Source: Ceratothoa steindachneri (taxonomy: Eukaryota > Arthropoda > Malacostraca > Isopoda > Cymothoidae). From it: a stretch of 64,000 bases of DNA. The translations under genes and the position numbers were made by a program. Position 1 is the first letter of the stretch. Every line of letters starts with the position of its first letter. Of the stretch, positions 1 through 11,547 are shown piece after piece. A model generated the notes under the pieces. It was not told where the DNA came from. It worked only from the letters and a program-made list of their open reading frames with translations, and made no database searches. The stretch covers positions 75,490,162 through 75,554,161 of the forward strand of contig OZ018320.1 of assembly GCA_963969495.1 (NCBI GenBank), given 5' to 3'.

Positions 1-1794
1 AAATATTAATTTCATGTCCAAACATAAAATTATGTAAAATATAGATGAAGATTATGGCCATGATGAATTTGGAATTGATATCCATTATGCTACTCTTTTA
101 TTAGTGTGGACAGAGGAGTGCAAGCGTGGCAAAATGTTAAGAAGCTATAATTTAGTGGCTCAGATTATAAACATTAGTATCATGAGTATTAAGGAAAAAA
201 ATGTTATACATGCAGAGGGTTAAAATGATCCTCTAACCCAATTAGCTTAAGGTATGGAGTAACATTTCTAATTATTATGATAATTAAATTAATAAATATA
301 TTGCATGCGACACATTAACAAGTACATGGCATTATTAAATCGTTCGTTTTAAAATGAAAAACATATGGGTCGGAGTTGCTGGGCGTTGTTTGTTTCTCAT
401 TTTAAGGGAATTTACGAGGCTTGTTTGCTCACGAAGGCGTCCTTGGACAAGATCCCAATGCACAGGTTGAGAGAGAGGAGCTTTATACGACCCAGAAATT
501 CGGAACGTGTCACCTTCTCTTCCAAATATTTGTCATATTTAATCCAATGGATAAGAATAGTAATGTTTATAATCTACCTCTCGTATCAAAATGTATCAAT
601 CGTATCTAACTTTATTGGAATGTATATGAGCCCACCAGGGTGGTGCGGCAAAGGTAGTCACACTCTCGGAGCAAGTTTAGTGCTACGACCGGGCTTAGAG
701 ATCGTTTGATGAACTCATCCAGATTGCAAAAATCAATGGGTTGCGCCAACTGGCGGTGACAACATGCTAAAAACCTTGAGCGTTTAGTGGCAACCAAGAA
801 ACTTACAGGGCGATAGATTGGGAGATTTGAAGAATCAGCATTTGCTTCTTAAAAAGTGACTTTATTCATTCCTATGCAAAAGGGATGAAACAAATCGTTA
901 AAAAAAGGATTTATAACGAATCAAATTCAAGTGGTAGATGAATAGAATTTCTATGGTAGATGAATGGAATAGTCCTCCCGGCGGAGTTTTAAGACTAGCC
1001 TGGATATATTTATGCGGGAGGATGCTAGGTGGGACTGAACAGGTTGATGCGAACAGGAGGTGCCTCGTATAGGCTATTGATTGATCATTTGCAGAGTCCA
1101 TTTCTTATGCTTTTATGTACCCGATAGAATATGTGGTAGGTATTTGAAGTCCTTGGATGGATGAAACCTAGAGACTGGTCTTTGTGCGTGGTATAGGAAT
1201 AAATCGAGAAGGAATGCAGAGTTTTAATTTGTGGTATGAAGGACTTTATAAAGTAACTGATGTTAGGTGAATTTTTTTTTACTCAAATTCTATACTCGAA
1301 TTACAGGTGGCCTACATTAAGTAACCACGAAGCCATGAAAGGGCGGCAAAATATAATCTTATTACTAAACTAACGATTAGCAGTTCTAGGACTTGTAAAG
1401 AGAACTAATCGCCATTCAAAAATTTTCAATGAACTCCCTCCTAATAAAGTTCTCAATTTAAATATTTCTAACCAATCGGCGGTTCTTCCTATTTTCGTTC
1501 TTGACTTCAGAATCGCAGATTTTGGGGTGAAAGAAGCCAACAGGCTGAAATGGACCGACGATAATAAAGTAATTCTAGACTACAGACACCTCATTATCGC
1601 CCTATTTTTTGTTAATGATTTATGGACGAAATGAAATGCGGCTTCATATAATCGGCACATAAACACATTTAAATAAAAAAAAGATTATAATGTGTGGGAG
1701 ATTCAGTTATTAATTTACATAATTCACATTTTAGTTTAATAGATGAGATTCCAAAATATGTGCGATGTATATTTTGGTAATTTAAGTAAAAGGA
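1..1794. other. AT-rich sequence without recognisable gene
   Basis: I see no coding stretch resembling a known family and no RNA gene here. The open frames are short, lack recognisable motifs and overlap on both strands, as expected by chance in AT-rich DNA. It may be intergenic or intronic. Confidence 0.5.
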
Positions 1795-2370
1795 TAATTT
1801 GACAGGGGCAAAAATGGTGTCCAGAATTCTTTTCAATATAGATTCCATTATTTTTTAAGTTATCCATTAAAATACAAAAATGTAATGAAACAATCAAATG
1901 AAAACTGAAAATTAGAACATACGTAAATTGCCCGATAAATCAGGGTCAAAACGCTATTGACCTTAAAATGAAGGGAAAAAGTGAAAGAAACAGAGAACCA
2001 TGAAATTTGATTTACGGAAAACTGAGGTGACAAAACGATCCGTCCTTGTAACCATTCCGCCCCCCCAAAGCAAACAACCATTCTTTTCGACATCCATATA
2101 GTACCTAATATTTGGGATTTCACTTTTTGTACCAATTTCTTTCATATTTTTATTCGGATTAATTCATACGAATCAATTTCCACAATATAAGATGGAATGA
2201 ACTCTAGCACAGTCCTAAACCCGCTTAGGGTAAAGAAAACTCGTAAATATGTTAGCAAAAGTTGGACTGAAGGGAAATTTGTACTGGTTCTCAGAGAGGG
2301 AAATTTATATCGGCATCAGAGACTGATAGATTCGGTACAATGACAAATTTGCTCACTCTAGCCTCTAGGT

Positions 2371-3041
2371 TAGAGGTGGGCAAACTGTGGCTCGCGGAGA
2401 CTTTTCATGTGACCCGCATTTATTTCCGAATTCGAAAAAATATTGAAAAAACATTTCGAACATTTTGCCAAAATCTCTGTCAAATTTTGAACGCCTTTGA
2501 TATTTTAATGGTTTGCGTTCACCAACAAACTCACTTCATATACGCCTAGTTTTATATTTTCGGTCATTATTTAAGCTGAGCACCATTGCATATTGCACCA
2601 ATAATTAATTGTAAATCGTGTTTCGGATTCCATGTGAAGCTGTAATTACTCACTCTGATATAAGTCTAGAAACAATTTAAAAAGTGTGGCAAAACTATAC
2701 AAAAAATTACCCTTAGTTATTAATGTGTAATTATATCTATGATTATGTAGTATGTTCAAACAAATACACAAAGGTAATTGCAATTAACTTATATGTATTG
2801 GAAATTTGCATCTGTTTAAGTGCGACCCGAAAAGCTTTACATAAGCTTGAATGTAGCCCGCAAAGCTTTACATAAGCTTGAATGTGTCCCACAAAGCTTT
2901 ACAGAAGCTTGAATGTGGCCCGCAAAGCTTTACAGAAGCTTGAATGTGGCCCGCAAAGCTTTACAGAAGCTTCAATGTAGCCCGCAAAGCTTTAAATAAG
3001 CTTCAATGTGGTAAGCTGCCTAAAATTATTGTCCATCCCTG
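2371..3041. mobile_element. Non-autonomous hAT element
   Basis: The left end reads TAGAGGTGGGCAAA and the reverse complement of the right end reads CAGGGATGGACAAT, matching the CAGRGRTGGRCAA-type termini of Charlie-like hAT elements. The 8 bases outside are CTCTAGGT (2363-2370) and CTCTATGT (3042-3049), seven of eight identical, as expected for the 8-bp hAT duplication. The left subterminal stretch (GGCTCGCGG, then GACCCGCAT) also resembles hAT elements of this kind. No transposase is encoded. The right half is occupied by a 31-bp minisatellite. Confidence 0.72.
2822..3011. repeat. 31-bp tandem repeat, six copies
   Basis: Six head-to-tail copies of a unit containing GCCCGCAAAGCTTTACA and then AAGCTTGAATGT. 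Copies differ at a few positions (ACATAAGC or ACAGAAGC, TTGAATG or TTCAATG). Each unit holds two HindIII-like AAGCTT/AGCTTT blocks. It lies wholly inside the hAT element, so it probably arose by expansion of its subterminal region. Confidence 0.9.
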
Positions 3042-3569
3042 CTCTATGTGGTAAGTTTACATAAGAGTGTTTCCAAATGACGTCTAATAGGGTAATAAAG
3101 CCAGACAATTTTGTGTATTTGGTGAAGGTCATAAAAGTAGCTGGATAGGCCTTCTTCTCAAACCTTCATTATATCAACATTCATAAAACCAACGAATGAA
3201 TTGTGTAGTATATTAGTAAATTTGATCCCTAAATGAATATGCAAACCATTTCCAATAATAAATGAACGATTCAGGCTCTTCTTGAAAGTTGAAGACAGTA
3301 TAGCCTTTGCTTGTCGATCGTCAATTGTTTATTTATATAATTGTGGGATGTGTTCCGACTATGAGTAAAATAATAACACTTAATAAAGGTTTTAGTTCTA
3401 GCGCCCCAAACCTCCATTACAGACAACGTGCTTAATCTTTTGCCAAGTGATTTCCACTATTTGTAATGTATTTCGTATAGTGTCAATTAATTTCTATTTA
3501 TTCGTAATAAATAGAAATGGAATCTATACTTTAAAAAATCTGGACAGCTTTTTTGCCCCTGTCAAGTTA

Positions 3570-3895
3570 TTTTGTTTTTCTTAACAAATATCATAGTCAT
3601 TTATTCTCCTTGGCTTATTGAACATATATTTACTTTTAAGAAACAAAGGACTGGCCGTGTTACTTCTAAGTCAGTCAGTTGCGTGCCAGTATAAAGAATA
3701 CATCCTGTGTTTCTGATTCATTTCATCTGGAGGAGAACCACGTCCTTAATGAGGTGTTTGCGGTGAGAAGTCAGTAAACTAAGCTATGGTTCGAACTAAT
3801 TTGGATGAAGCTAAAAGCAAGTTATTGTTTGGCTGAAAAATATATTTTGAAAATCCTTATGTCAGATAAATTTTATATGCCTCAAGGCATTGTCT
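3570..3895. other. Short spacer between two inverted-repeat elements
   Basis: AT-rich stretch between the TA-flanked element and the large CXC/XPG-like transposon. I see no gene or repeat in it. Confidence 0.5.
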
Positions 3896-3898
3896 TAA

Positions 3899-4122
3899 TA
3901 GTGGGAAGCCGTGCATGTTTTGTTTTTTTCATTTCAAATTGGTGCAAAAGTTTTGTTTTTAGTACCAATTTGAAGGTAAGGGTCTATGGAACAACTGTGG
4001 TTCGAGTGTCAAGCAGTCAAAAAAAAAATATGGCTGCCGATTTCCAGCTTTTTTTTTCGCATTACGCCTCGTAACTTTTTTACTATTGAACCTAGAATGG
4101 TGATTTTGGTCTCTATATCTAC
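3899..4122 (+). repeat. Left terminal inverted repeat
   Basis: Pairs with 7291-7529. It begins TAGTGGGAAGCC and ends in the shared GGTGATTTTGGTCTCTAT block. Relative to the right copy it lacks about 29 bp after the shared GTGTCAAGCAGTC block, where it has only a run of A. Confidence 0.85.
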
Positions 4123-4361
4123 GTTTTATGCATGATTCATGACTTACTAACCGATCATTAATTGTGTTCTTCATTAACCAATTTATTGGTCTCTTTTCAC
4201 AGGTGGAAAAACTTCTCCATTTCCATAGCCACTTGTATTTCCAGATAATATCTTTCTTATAATATTTCAGGTAATACCAAATTTTATTTGCGACGCCCCT
4301 TGTACAGACAGCAGTTATTTAATATTGTTTTTTATTTGTTTCTTTCCAGGTTATTTCTGAG

Positions 4362-7090
4362 ATGGCCGAGGCAAGGATGTATCACTTGTGTATTTTGTGC
4401 GAAAAGAAAACTGAAGAAGTGCTTGCTTGTCCTCTTGCGAATCCAGTCACCACTCGTAGGGAGAGAGAGCCTATACAGAAATCATCAGCTTCTCAAGGCA
4501 GTTCAGAGCAATTGATGCTGCTACCTACCCAGACGTACAAATTCCAGATGAAGAATTTATGCAGAAGAATCGTTCATCCTGGCATAAATCTTGTCGTTAG
4601 GTTGATAGGGCATCAGTAATTGACCATGCAAAAAACGTCATAATGAAGGATTGCCTCCTGCAAGAAAAAGGTCCCGGCGGAGTCATGCAGCTGCTAATCG
4701 TAATCTGTGTATCTTCTTTGGTGATGAAACAAATGCAGCAGATCATTCTTTCCAGAAGGTTACACTCACCCAACAGATATATGACAAGGCAGTCGCTCTG
4801 GGAGAAGACAGTATCGTGGCACTTCTTGCCGAAGGCAAAGTGGTCGCCATTGAAGCCAAGTGCCATCGGAATTGCTACACAGGGCTCAATCGCCGTTACG
4901 ATGCGATTTGTAAACAAGACACAGCTAGCAAAAATCTCGAGGCCAGAACAGAAAATGAACTGTTCCAATTCATAAAGGAAGAAGTCACTGGAGGTCGTAG
5001 AATTTTTGCATGGCAAGATCTGACAGATATGATGACCAAGAAATTGGACAACATGGAATCCAGAAGACCGTGAACCGGACACGCTTACAGGAAAGAGTCT
5101 TGGAACACTTCCCGAATTTGACAGAATAGAAAGGTATCCCAGACCGAGTTATCATCATTTGTTCGAAGACGGCTAGAAAGGTCATATCAGATGCAACTCA
5201 AACATCAGATGAGGAAGCACGTACATTATTAATGGCAGCATCGATTCTCCGTAAAGCTGTTTTGGATCACGACACTGCATTCAGGTTTGATGGCTCATTT
5301 CCAAATGGTTGCGAGGAATCATCTGTTCCACAACGTATAAAGTATTTCTTCCGTCAACTCCTCGCAGGACCCAAATCATCGCCAGAACAAGAGAATTCCA
5401 GGAAGATCTTCTCTGTGAGTCAGTTGGCCATGCTAAATATGACTTCTCTTTCTTTGAACTTGAATTGTGAGCCTTTACTTGCAGTGTTCCCCTCCCTCAA
5501 ATTGCATTCCAAACAAAAAGCAAAAAGCTGGTAGAACTGCTACACAAGTATGATCTGACCGTGTCATATAAGAAAGTCCTCAACTTTGAATTTATATTTG
5601 CACAGGCTATTGCAGATCATGCAGAAAACAACGCTGATATAGTCTGTCCTACAAATTTGCATCAGGGCATTTTCACATTTGCAGCCCTGGATAATCTGGA
5701 TCCCAATCCCACATCAAGCACTGCAAGTTCATCCTTCCATGGAGCTTGCATTTCAATACTTCATTTTCCTTTATCATAGACGCCTGGGTTGGACAAAGAA
5801 TGTCTATGATCAACTCACAGAAAACAGGAACACGCAGTAGTGAACATATCCTGCCTCATTCTTATACGTTTGTACCACATGTGGGCCGAAATCTTGTCAC
5901 TCAACCTCCGGTAAAAGATGTGTAACCAGTGGCAACAAGTACTTATACATTGACTACCTGGTACAACTGTCCAAGAAAAGACCTTTGATTCATATTTCGC
6001 CAAGTTATTGTGCTCAAGAGTTCGCCACGACTTGAAGCGATCGACAAGAGTAGATATTGTCTGGGACCAGTACCGTGCACCGACGATCAAAGGAGGCACA
6101 AGGGAAAAACGAGGAACAAGCATCCGACAACGCATATCTGGTATTGCCAAAATCACAGGAAATTGGCAGAATTTTCTGGCGAACGTTGATAACCGGAAGG
6201 AACTGTTCTCATGCTTGTCAAAAAAGATAACAGAAGAACATTTTTCAGATGACAAGAATGTCTACATCACTGCAGGTGATCAAGTCAACCATGCTGGAAA
6301 CAGTCCACCAATGGATCAATGCAACCATGATGAAGCTGAAAAACGTGTCTTAGTACATCTACTCCATGCCTTCCAATTTTCGTCACTTGGGATGGTGTAT
6401 ACTGTAGACAGAGATGTGGTCGTAATCTTTCTGAGTAATTTCCATCACATCAATGCTCTGAATCCAGCCGCATAAATCTGGACCATAAACGCTATCGCCA
6501 CAAACCTGGGCACGATAACATGCAAAGCCATGGCCCTTTTCGACGCATTCACTGGATCAGACAGTACTTCTTCCTTCAAGTTTAAGGGTAAGAGATCCTG
6601 CTGCACGTTGATGCACGAAGTGCCATCCCTTATGGAACAATTTGCAACTATTGTCGACACTCCATTCCAAACATCGCCAAGGCTGAAAGAATTGGCAACA
6701 AACTTTGTCTGTAGGCTGTACTCAAATGAATCAAACGATGACAATGATGTTGACCTCGTCGGAATGAGGTTCTAAAGTAAGACTAAGGACGTGAAGAGAA
6801 TTTCCCCAACTGGTGATGCTTTGGATCAACATCTCAAAAGGAGTGTGTTCCAAGCGAGCATGTGGGCAACAGCCCACATGTCCATGATGCTTGTCAACAA
6901 CCTAACTAACCATGGGTGGAATGAAGAGGACAGCAAGCTGCTTACCATTTGGACCACGCTGCCCCTCGCCAATGATGTGTTCCACCTGGGTGTGAAGTGC
7001 ACTTGCCCAATTACTTGATCTTAGTGTAAATGCGTGAAGACAAAGTTAAACTGCACACGTCAGTGCAAGTGTACATGCAAGAAGTAGCTG
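4362..7090 (+). pseudogene. Decayed XPG-like/CXC-finger transposon protein
   Basis: The only gene of the inverted-repeat transposon, split over all three frames by frameshifts and stops. Pieces in order: N-terminal cysteine region CILCEKKTEEVLACPL (4380 on), then WHKSC; a second module with VALLAEGKVVAIEAKCHRNC (4651-5073); a 5232-5534 block; CPTNLHQGIFTFAALDNLD with SSFHGACIS (5561-5779); DEAEKRVLVHLLHAF and VDRDVVVIFLS (6008-6475); FDAFTGSDSTSSF (6530 on); and a C-terminal CKCVKTKLNC..QCKCTC cluster after 7000. This order and the FHAFTGCDT-type motif match a high-copy animal family of uncharacterised proteins with tesmin/TSO1-like CXC domains. The GCD-type motif and upstream acidic residues resemble XPG/FEN nucleases (inference). 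Here GCD is GSD and the VDTD-type motif is VDRD, so the copy is inactive. Confidence 0.75.
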
Positions 7091-7290
7091 GACTAGAACA
7101 ATTTCCAATACTAATATGTATATAAGGGTCTTGGTTAAATTGTTAGCCATTTTCTTATTGAATGTATTGTTCAAGGATTTTTTCAAGCAATTGTGTAAGC
7201 ATTTACTTGGAAGTAGGACTCAATATAAGTGAAGATATGCTCCAAACATGTTTATTTCATTTTTATTCAAATACTCATACATGCAAACCT

Positions 7291-7529
7291 AGGTATAGAG
7301 ACCAAAATCACCATCCAAGGTTCAATAGTACAAAAGTTATGGGGCGCAATTCGAAAAAAAGCTGGAAATTGGCAGCCATCTTGAATTTTGGCGGCAATTT
7401 TGACCTTTTTTACCTGACTGCTTGACACTCGAACCATAATTGTTCAATAGACCCTTACCTTCAAATTGGTACTGAAAATAAAAACTTTCGCATCAATTTG
7501 AAATGACTGAGTGCCTGGGCACCCCACTA
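7291..7529 (-). repeat. Right terminal inverted repeat
   Basis: Reverse-complement partner of 3899-4122. It has about 29 extra bases, including a second AT-rich block around AAGATGGCTGCCAATTTCCAGC, which suggests an internal duplication or a deletion in the left arm. Confidence 0.85.
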
Positions 7530-7532
7530 TAA

Positions 7533-9650
7533 TTTATAGCTAGTTAGCATTATAATAGATAAATATTTTGCTATTTATTTGAAAGAGTCAGCTGATATTT
7601 ACTAAAAACTCAACTCTTAACATTCATCAGGTTTGTTTGTACTTAAGACATCATTGATTAATTTTTATTCTGCAAACCACTTCCAGTAAAGAGAAGAAGC
7701 CCAGAGATTTTTGAGGTGGCCGACATCTACATAAATGGTGCACCATCTATGTTAGGAAGCGTAAACGGATTAATTGTAATAGCAAAACTAAAGAACCCTA
7801 GTTTTATTTTTACCCACTGTCTCATGTACAGAAAAGCTCTCATTTAAAATTTACTAGTGCCTGACTTCCAAAATAATAAATGACACGATCAAAGTAGTTA
7901 ACTATATAAAAATAGGCTATTAAAACCAAATACTTAACATTAACAACGAAACAACTTGCATCGCGGAAGGAATTTATGATAGACTCAATAATGCTTTAGG
8001 TTTCCATGAACACCAGAATCTGAAGCTCAAGTTCTGGCTAGGCTTGGATGACCTTTTCAACTTGTGATTCAATTCTCAAGCTTTCACTTCCTTTGGATTC
8101 AGTTTACGTTGGTAAAATCCTTTGTATTCCACCATATTAATACGGAAGTACATAGAATCCGTGTTTTCTGGAAAATCCCTAGGTCATACAAGCTCTACAT
8201 ATTCAGTGAGGTGACATCTTCGGAAATGGACTTCGAATTTTTCAAAAGAAGGCAATTAAAGCAGTTCACGTTTTTATGGTTAACCGTTCTATTCCTTAAT
8301 TTTATTCCATTCGGCAAGATTATTTTCTGATAATGTTCCTGCTCTAAACTGTGTTAAAAAGGTTAAGATTCCACTGGAATTATATTTAAATTTCATATGA
8401 CCTTAGCTTTCAAAAACAGATTTCATATCCTCGTGGTATATCCAAAGCATTAGGTATTCGACCAACTGGTCCTCCAGTACTTTCAAATACCTCACTTTTA
8501 GTCTGGTCTATTGGACCGCTCAGTCCAGATTGTGAGCTATATAAAGACCGACAAACCGACGCCCAGTCAGTCACTAATAGAACCAGAACGGGAAAACAAC
8601 AACCGAAAGTGTCCCGTATACCACCTAATTGGAGAGCAACCTCCGGAATAGACAATTCCAATGTAAGCTAATAAATACCAGCGATTTTATATATACGTCT
8701 CACTGTATGTACACAATGGTAGTAAAAATATACAAAAATTAATGGAAAGTGATAACGTTATGAAACTGAAAAAATAGATGTAAAATGAAGAAATAAATAG
8801 GGCAAGCAAGGTCCACAAAGTTGCCATAGTTTTGAATACCTATACAAAAGCATCTAAAAACAGAAAAAGGAAGGGAAACAATGCTGGAAATAATCCTGAT
8901 TACCTAACGCCAAAAACATAAGTGATTAGAGAAGAAGGGCGAAGAGATGTTATACGGAGAAGACTAAAAATCAGTTTCAAAAGTGCAAAAGAAATATCGT
9001 AGTTCGGATCCCACGTTAATCAGTAAGTTTTCTATATGCTATAAAATTGTTAGAATGGCTAATTATAACATTTTTCTTTACTTCCATGGTGTAGCTCAAA
9101 TAAGGTCAGCTCAAGATACTCTCCTACTAATATTTCTTATTTTAAACCTTTCAATCGCTATCACTGCTATACCTCTGGTCTCCGCCTGAACGTCTCTACA
9201 ACAGCGCTCTCTTGAATTCGCTAGGGAGAGGAAAATGAACTATGAAGGAGTTTTCGCTGGAGCCAATTTGCATCTTCTTTCTCTTTCGCTCTTGAAGGCC
9301 AGGCACAAACAGCCGAACGGATATCTTTTTTTCCTAAAAACATCCCAATCAGTCAGACCTACTTCGTGATATAACTTATTAACAACCAATTTTTTTTATT
9401 TTTCTTCTTAACATATCATAAATATCTTCAGTACATGCCTGGAAAAATATCTTATCTGCATTATATGGATTTCTAAAAGCATTATAATACTTTGAAATCT
9501 GACAGTACTCCAAACATAAAAAAACCCCGGCCCTATTCCTGGAAGAGCAGTCTGTCTATGCAACTTGTACTGAACACAAATGAAAGGTGATCATCTCTAA
9601 AGTGTATGAGTTCAAGGTTTTATGAACTAAAGATTGAACTTTATATATTC
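7533..9650. other. AT-rich sequence, no gene recognised
   Basis: No coding stretch of a known family is visible on either strand. The minus-strand frame at 8410-8661 lacks known motifs. A TATA-plus-initiator pair near 8.54 kb is listed separately. Confidence 0.45.
8538..8575 (+). promoter_or_regulatory. Candidate Pol II core promoter (TATA plus initiator)
   Basis: TATATAAA at 8538-8545 is followed by TCAGTC at 8567-8572, a good match to the arthropod initiator TCAGTY. The initiator A (8569) is 31 bases after the first T of the TATA box, the standard spacing. An AATAAATA lies about 100 bases downstream, so this could be the core of a solo LTR rather than of a host gene. No coding region follows. 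Confidence 0.4.
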
Positions 9651-9662
9651 TTTACTCAATAA

Positions 9663-10330
9663 GTGTCTGAACTTGCTGACTTGCATATTAATGAAACCAG
9701 CTCCAATAAACTTGCCATATTGACTGATGTATTGCAGGCCTTGAACAATTTTACTAACCATATGAATGGAAAGAATGAAAATATTCTGACTTGTAATGAC
9801 AAAAGTAGTTCTTATAAAGAAAATGTAACAATGTCAGAATCTATAGAAAACAAGCTAATTTAAAAGGTTACAGACTAGACAAAATAATTGCCAGTTTAAC
9901 TCTTCAAAGTTTGCTTTTACTGGGTAAAAACACTAAAAAATATTTCCAATCCGTTGGTGTATCTTCCTGGGTCTGGGTGACATATTCTGTATGGTAAGTC
10001 CTTGCGCGTAACCAGAATTAACTATTGTCGAAGAAGATGAACTAAGAGAAATCAGTAATCTCAAAGGACTAAAACTGAAGCACATATAGACTTCATTCTG
10101 GTTCTTTGAGAAGAATAACCCACCATTACAGAGAAGCATTTGAACCGCTAATTCCTTTCACAATATCGCATATGTATGAGGCTTAATTATCTGCTATTCA
10201 CATAATCTAAAGCAAGAACAGGTCTCGTCTTCAAGCTCAAGAGAAAGACTTGAGGCTATGCTTCTCAACCATTCGACCTCGGGCAAAGAACATCCTAAGA
10301 CAACGCCAACACAGATTTTCCATTGATATT
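9663..10330 (+). pseudogene. hAT (ZBED/SCAND3-like) transposase C-terminal relic
   Basis: Conceptual translation gives two linked regions typical of the last third of ZBED5/SCAND3-like hAT transposases. The first (9663-9863) contains KLAILTDVLQALNNFTNHMNG followed by KNENILTCNDKSSS. The second lies in other frames and is broken by stops: DELREISNLKGLKLKH, SFWFFEKNNPPLQRS, then SKNRSRLQAQEKDLRLCFS and TIRPRAKNIL. The second region is the hAT dimerisation domain, which normally ends with this KNRSRL..DLRLCLS..RPR motif. At least three stops or frame changes make it a pseudogene. A hAT-type 3' terminus in the same orientation about 0.8 kb downstream probably belongs to the same element. Confidence 0.75.
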
Positions 10331-11040
10331 TTTAAGAAGAAAATGTTTTTGTCTTTTTATTGATGTTTGCTTATGAATACAATCTGTATCTGAAAGTTTT
10401 ATATTATATTTTAAAGAATGCCATCCTTTTCAATATCATGTTTCGATGTGTAGTAATAACAAATATGCACAAAACTTTCATAATCTTTTGGAAACTGTGA
10501 TCAACCATACAAAGAGACCTTTCTAACTCTAACGGATTTAATATCCTAATATTTTCTTACCGATGAAATAAACTGAAATTTAGACGACAGTGCACGTACA
10601 TACATAAAGTCTCTCTTCGTGAAACTGTTTTTATCTAAGGCTAGAATTAAAAAATTGGCGAAGAAAAATCTTGGATCTCTATGAATGCAAATGGTTCTTA
10701 ACGAAATTTCGTTTGAAATAAACAAAAGTTATTGCATATTTTCTAGTATTGGCACGACCAAATATCGTGTTTTTGCTCATAGTCTACATACGTCACTTAT
10801 CTAATCCTACGTCTTCTTATGAACTTAGCTTGCACTCAATCAATTTTTGATTGAAATTTATATATGAAATATATATAAAAATATATTTTGCTAAAAGATA
10901 AATAATTTATAAGGCTCTTCAAAGCGGAAATATGAATGGTCCACCAATTTTGGCGATAAGGCTAATGAATTATTATTTGGTTTAAATTATGAACTTATCA
11001 CGAATCATTTACTTTTAAATGATCCGAATATCTATCCTTA
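10331..11040. other. AT-rich 3' part of the hAT relic, no gene
   Basis: Between the transposase relic and the hAT terminus. No open frame with recognisable motifs is visible; it is probably the untranslated end of the element. Confidence 0.4.
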
Positions 11041-11116
11041 AATTCTCATGGTGTGCCTCGACCATTTTAGTGCTTGTCCCAGTGTGTCCTGAGATGAAAA
11101 AGGTTGGAAATCACTG
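11041..11116 (+). mobile_element. hAT 3' terminal sequence
   Basis: The stretch ends GAAAAAGGTTGGAAATCACTG after AGTGTGTCCTGAGATG, the classic right end of Charlie-type hAT elements (normally ...AAAGGTTGARAACCACTG). It probably marks the end of the element whose transposase relic lies at 9663-10330. I did not find a matching left end beginning CAGTG upstream, so the element is 5' truncated. Confidence 0.6.
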
Positions 11117-11547
11117 ATATATAAAGATATAAGAGACGATTATAGGAAAATGCACAGATGTTTTAATTTACTTAAAAACCGTAGTAAAAAGATTTAAATA
11201 TAGTCACAGTTCATATGTTTTAGCTATCGAGAGCACGACGAATGGTTCCAGAATTACTTTTGTGCTTGTCTACAGTCCACTAAGAAAAGCGGAAAATAAA
11301 GATAATATTCTTTTATAAACACTTTCCAATTTAATTAGATAAAGAATATTTGCTATATTTAAGGACTTCAATTAAAGAAGTTAAATATTGATATCGAGAG
11401 TGGACAGTAAACGGAAGCGTATTATAGAATTTATAGTCGTAAATGATAACTTTCTTTATCAAAGAATTGATGATCCGACACGTATACTCAACTTTTGAGA
11501 GGTAATATTAATGACCGATGAGAGCAAGGACAAAGAAAAACCAAGGT

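Larger units (their letters stand above)
1795..3569. mobile_element. TA-flanked inverted-repeat element (MITE-like)
   Basis: The ends form an imperfect inverted repeat of about 52 bp (1797-1849 against 3516-3567). Both arms read A-Y-TTGACAGGGGCAAAAA from the outside and end in a shared AGATTCCATT block. TA lies directly outside each end (1795-1796 and 3568-3569), the duplication expected of Tc1/mariner-type transposition. No transposase is visible inside, so it looks non-autonomous. The interior is interrupted by a hAT-type element (2371-3041). The superfamily is inferred only from the TA and could be wrong. Confidence 0.6.
3899..7529 (+). mobile_element. Academ-like DNA transposon with long inverted repeats
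   Basis: A 3.63-kb unit bounded by inverted repeats of 224 bp (left) and 239 bp (right). Both begin TAGTGGG and share long blocks, including AGTACCAATTTGAAGG, GGTTCGAGTGTCAAGCAGTC and TGGTGATTTTGGTCTCTAT. The trinucleotide TAA lies directly outside each end (3896-3898 and 7530-7532), read as a 3-bp target-site duplication. The single gene inside is a decayed protein with a D-rich XPG/FEN-like motif and a C-terminal CXC cysteine cluster. Academ transposons are known for an XPG-like nuclease, a Cys8 finger and short duplications, so I infer that superfamily. A TA duplication (element starting at GTGGG) is the alternative reading. Confidence 0.7.

Noticed and set aside
365..709. 114-codon plus-strand frame at the left end
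   Set aside because: No domain, no splice or promoter context, and overlapping frames on both strands.
3895..3900. TTAA (piggyBac/Kolobok-like) or TA duplication for the XPG/CXC transposon
   Set aside because: TTAA is not present on the right side. TA also fits if the ends start at GTGGG, but TAA with ends starting TAGTGGG fits both flanks better.
8410..8661. 83-codon minus-strand gene
   Set aside because: No known motifs; it runs opposite to the TATA-initiator pair and ends in AT-rich sequence.
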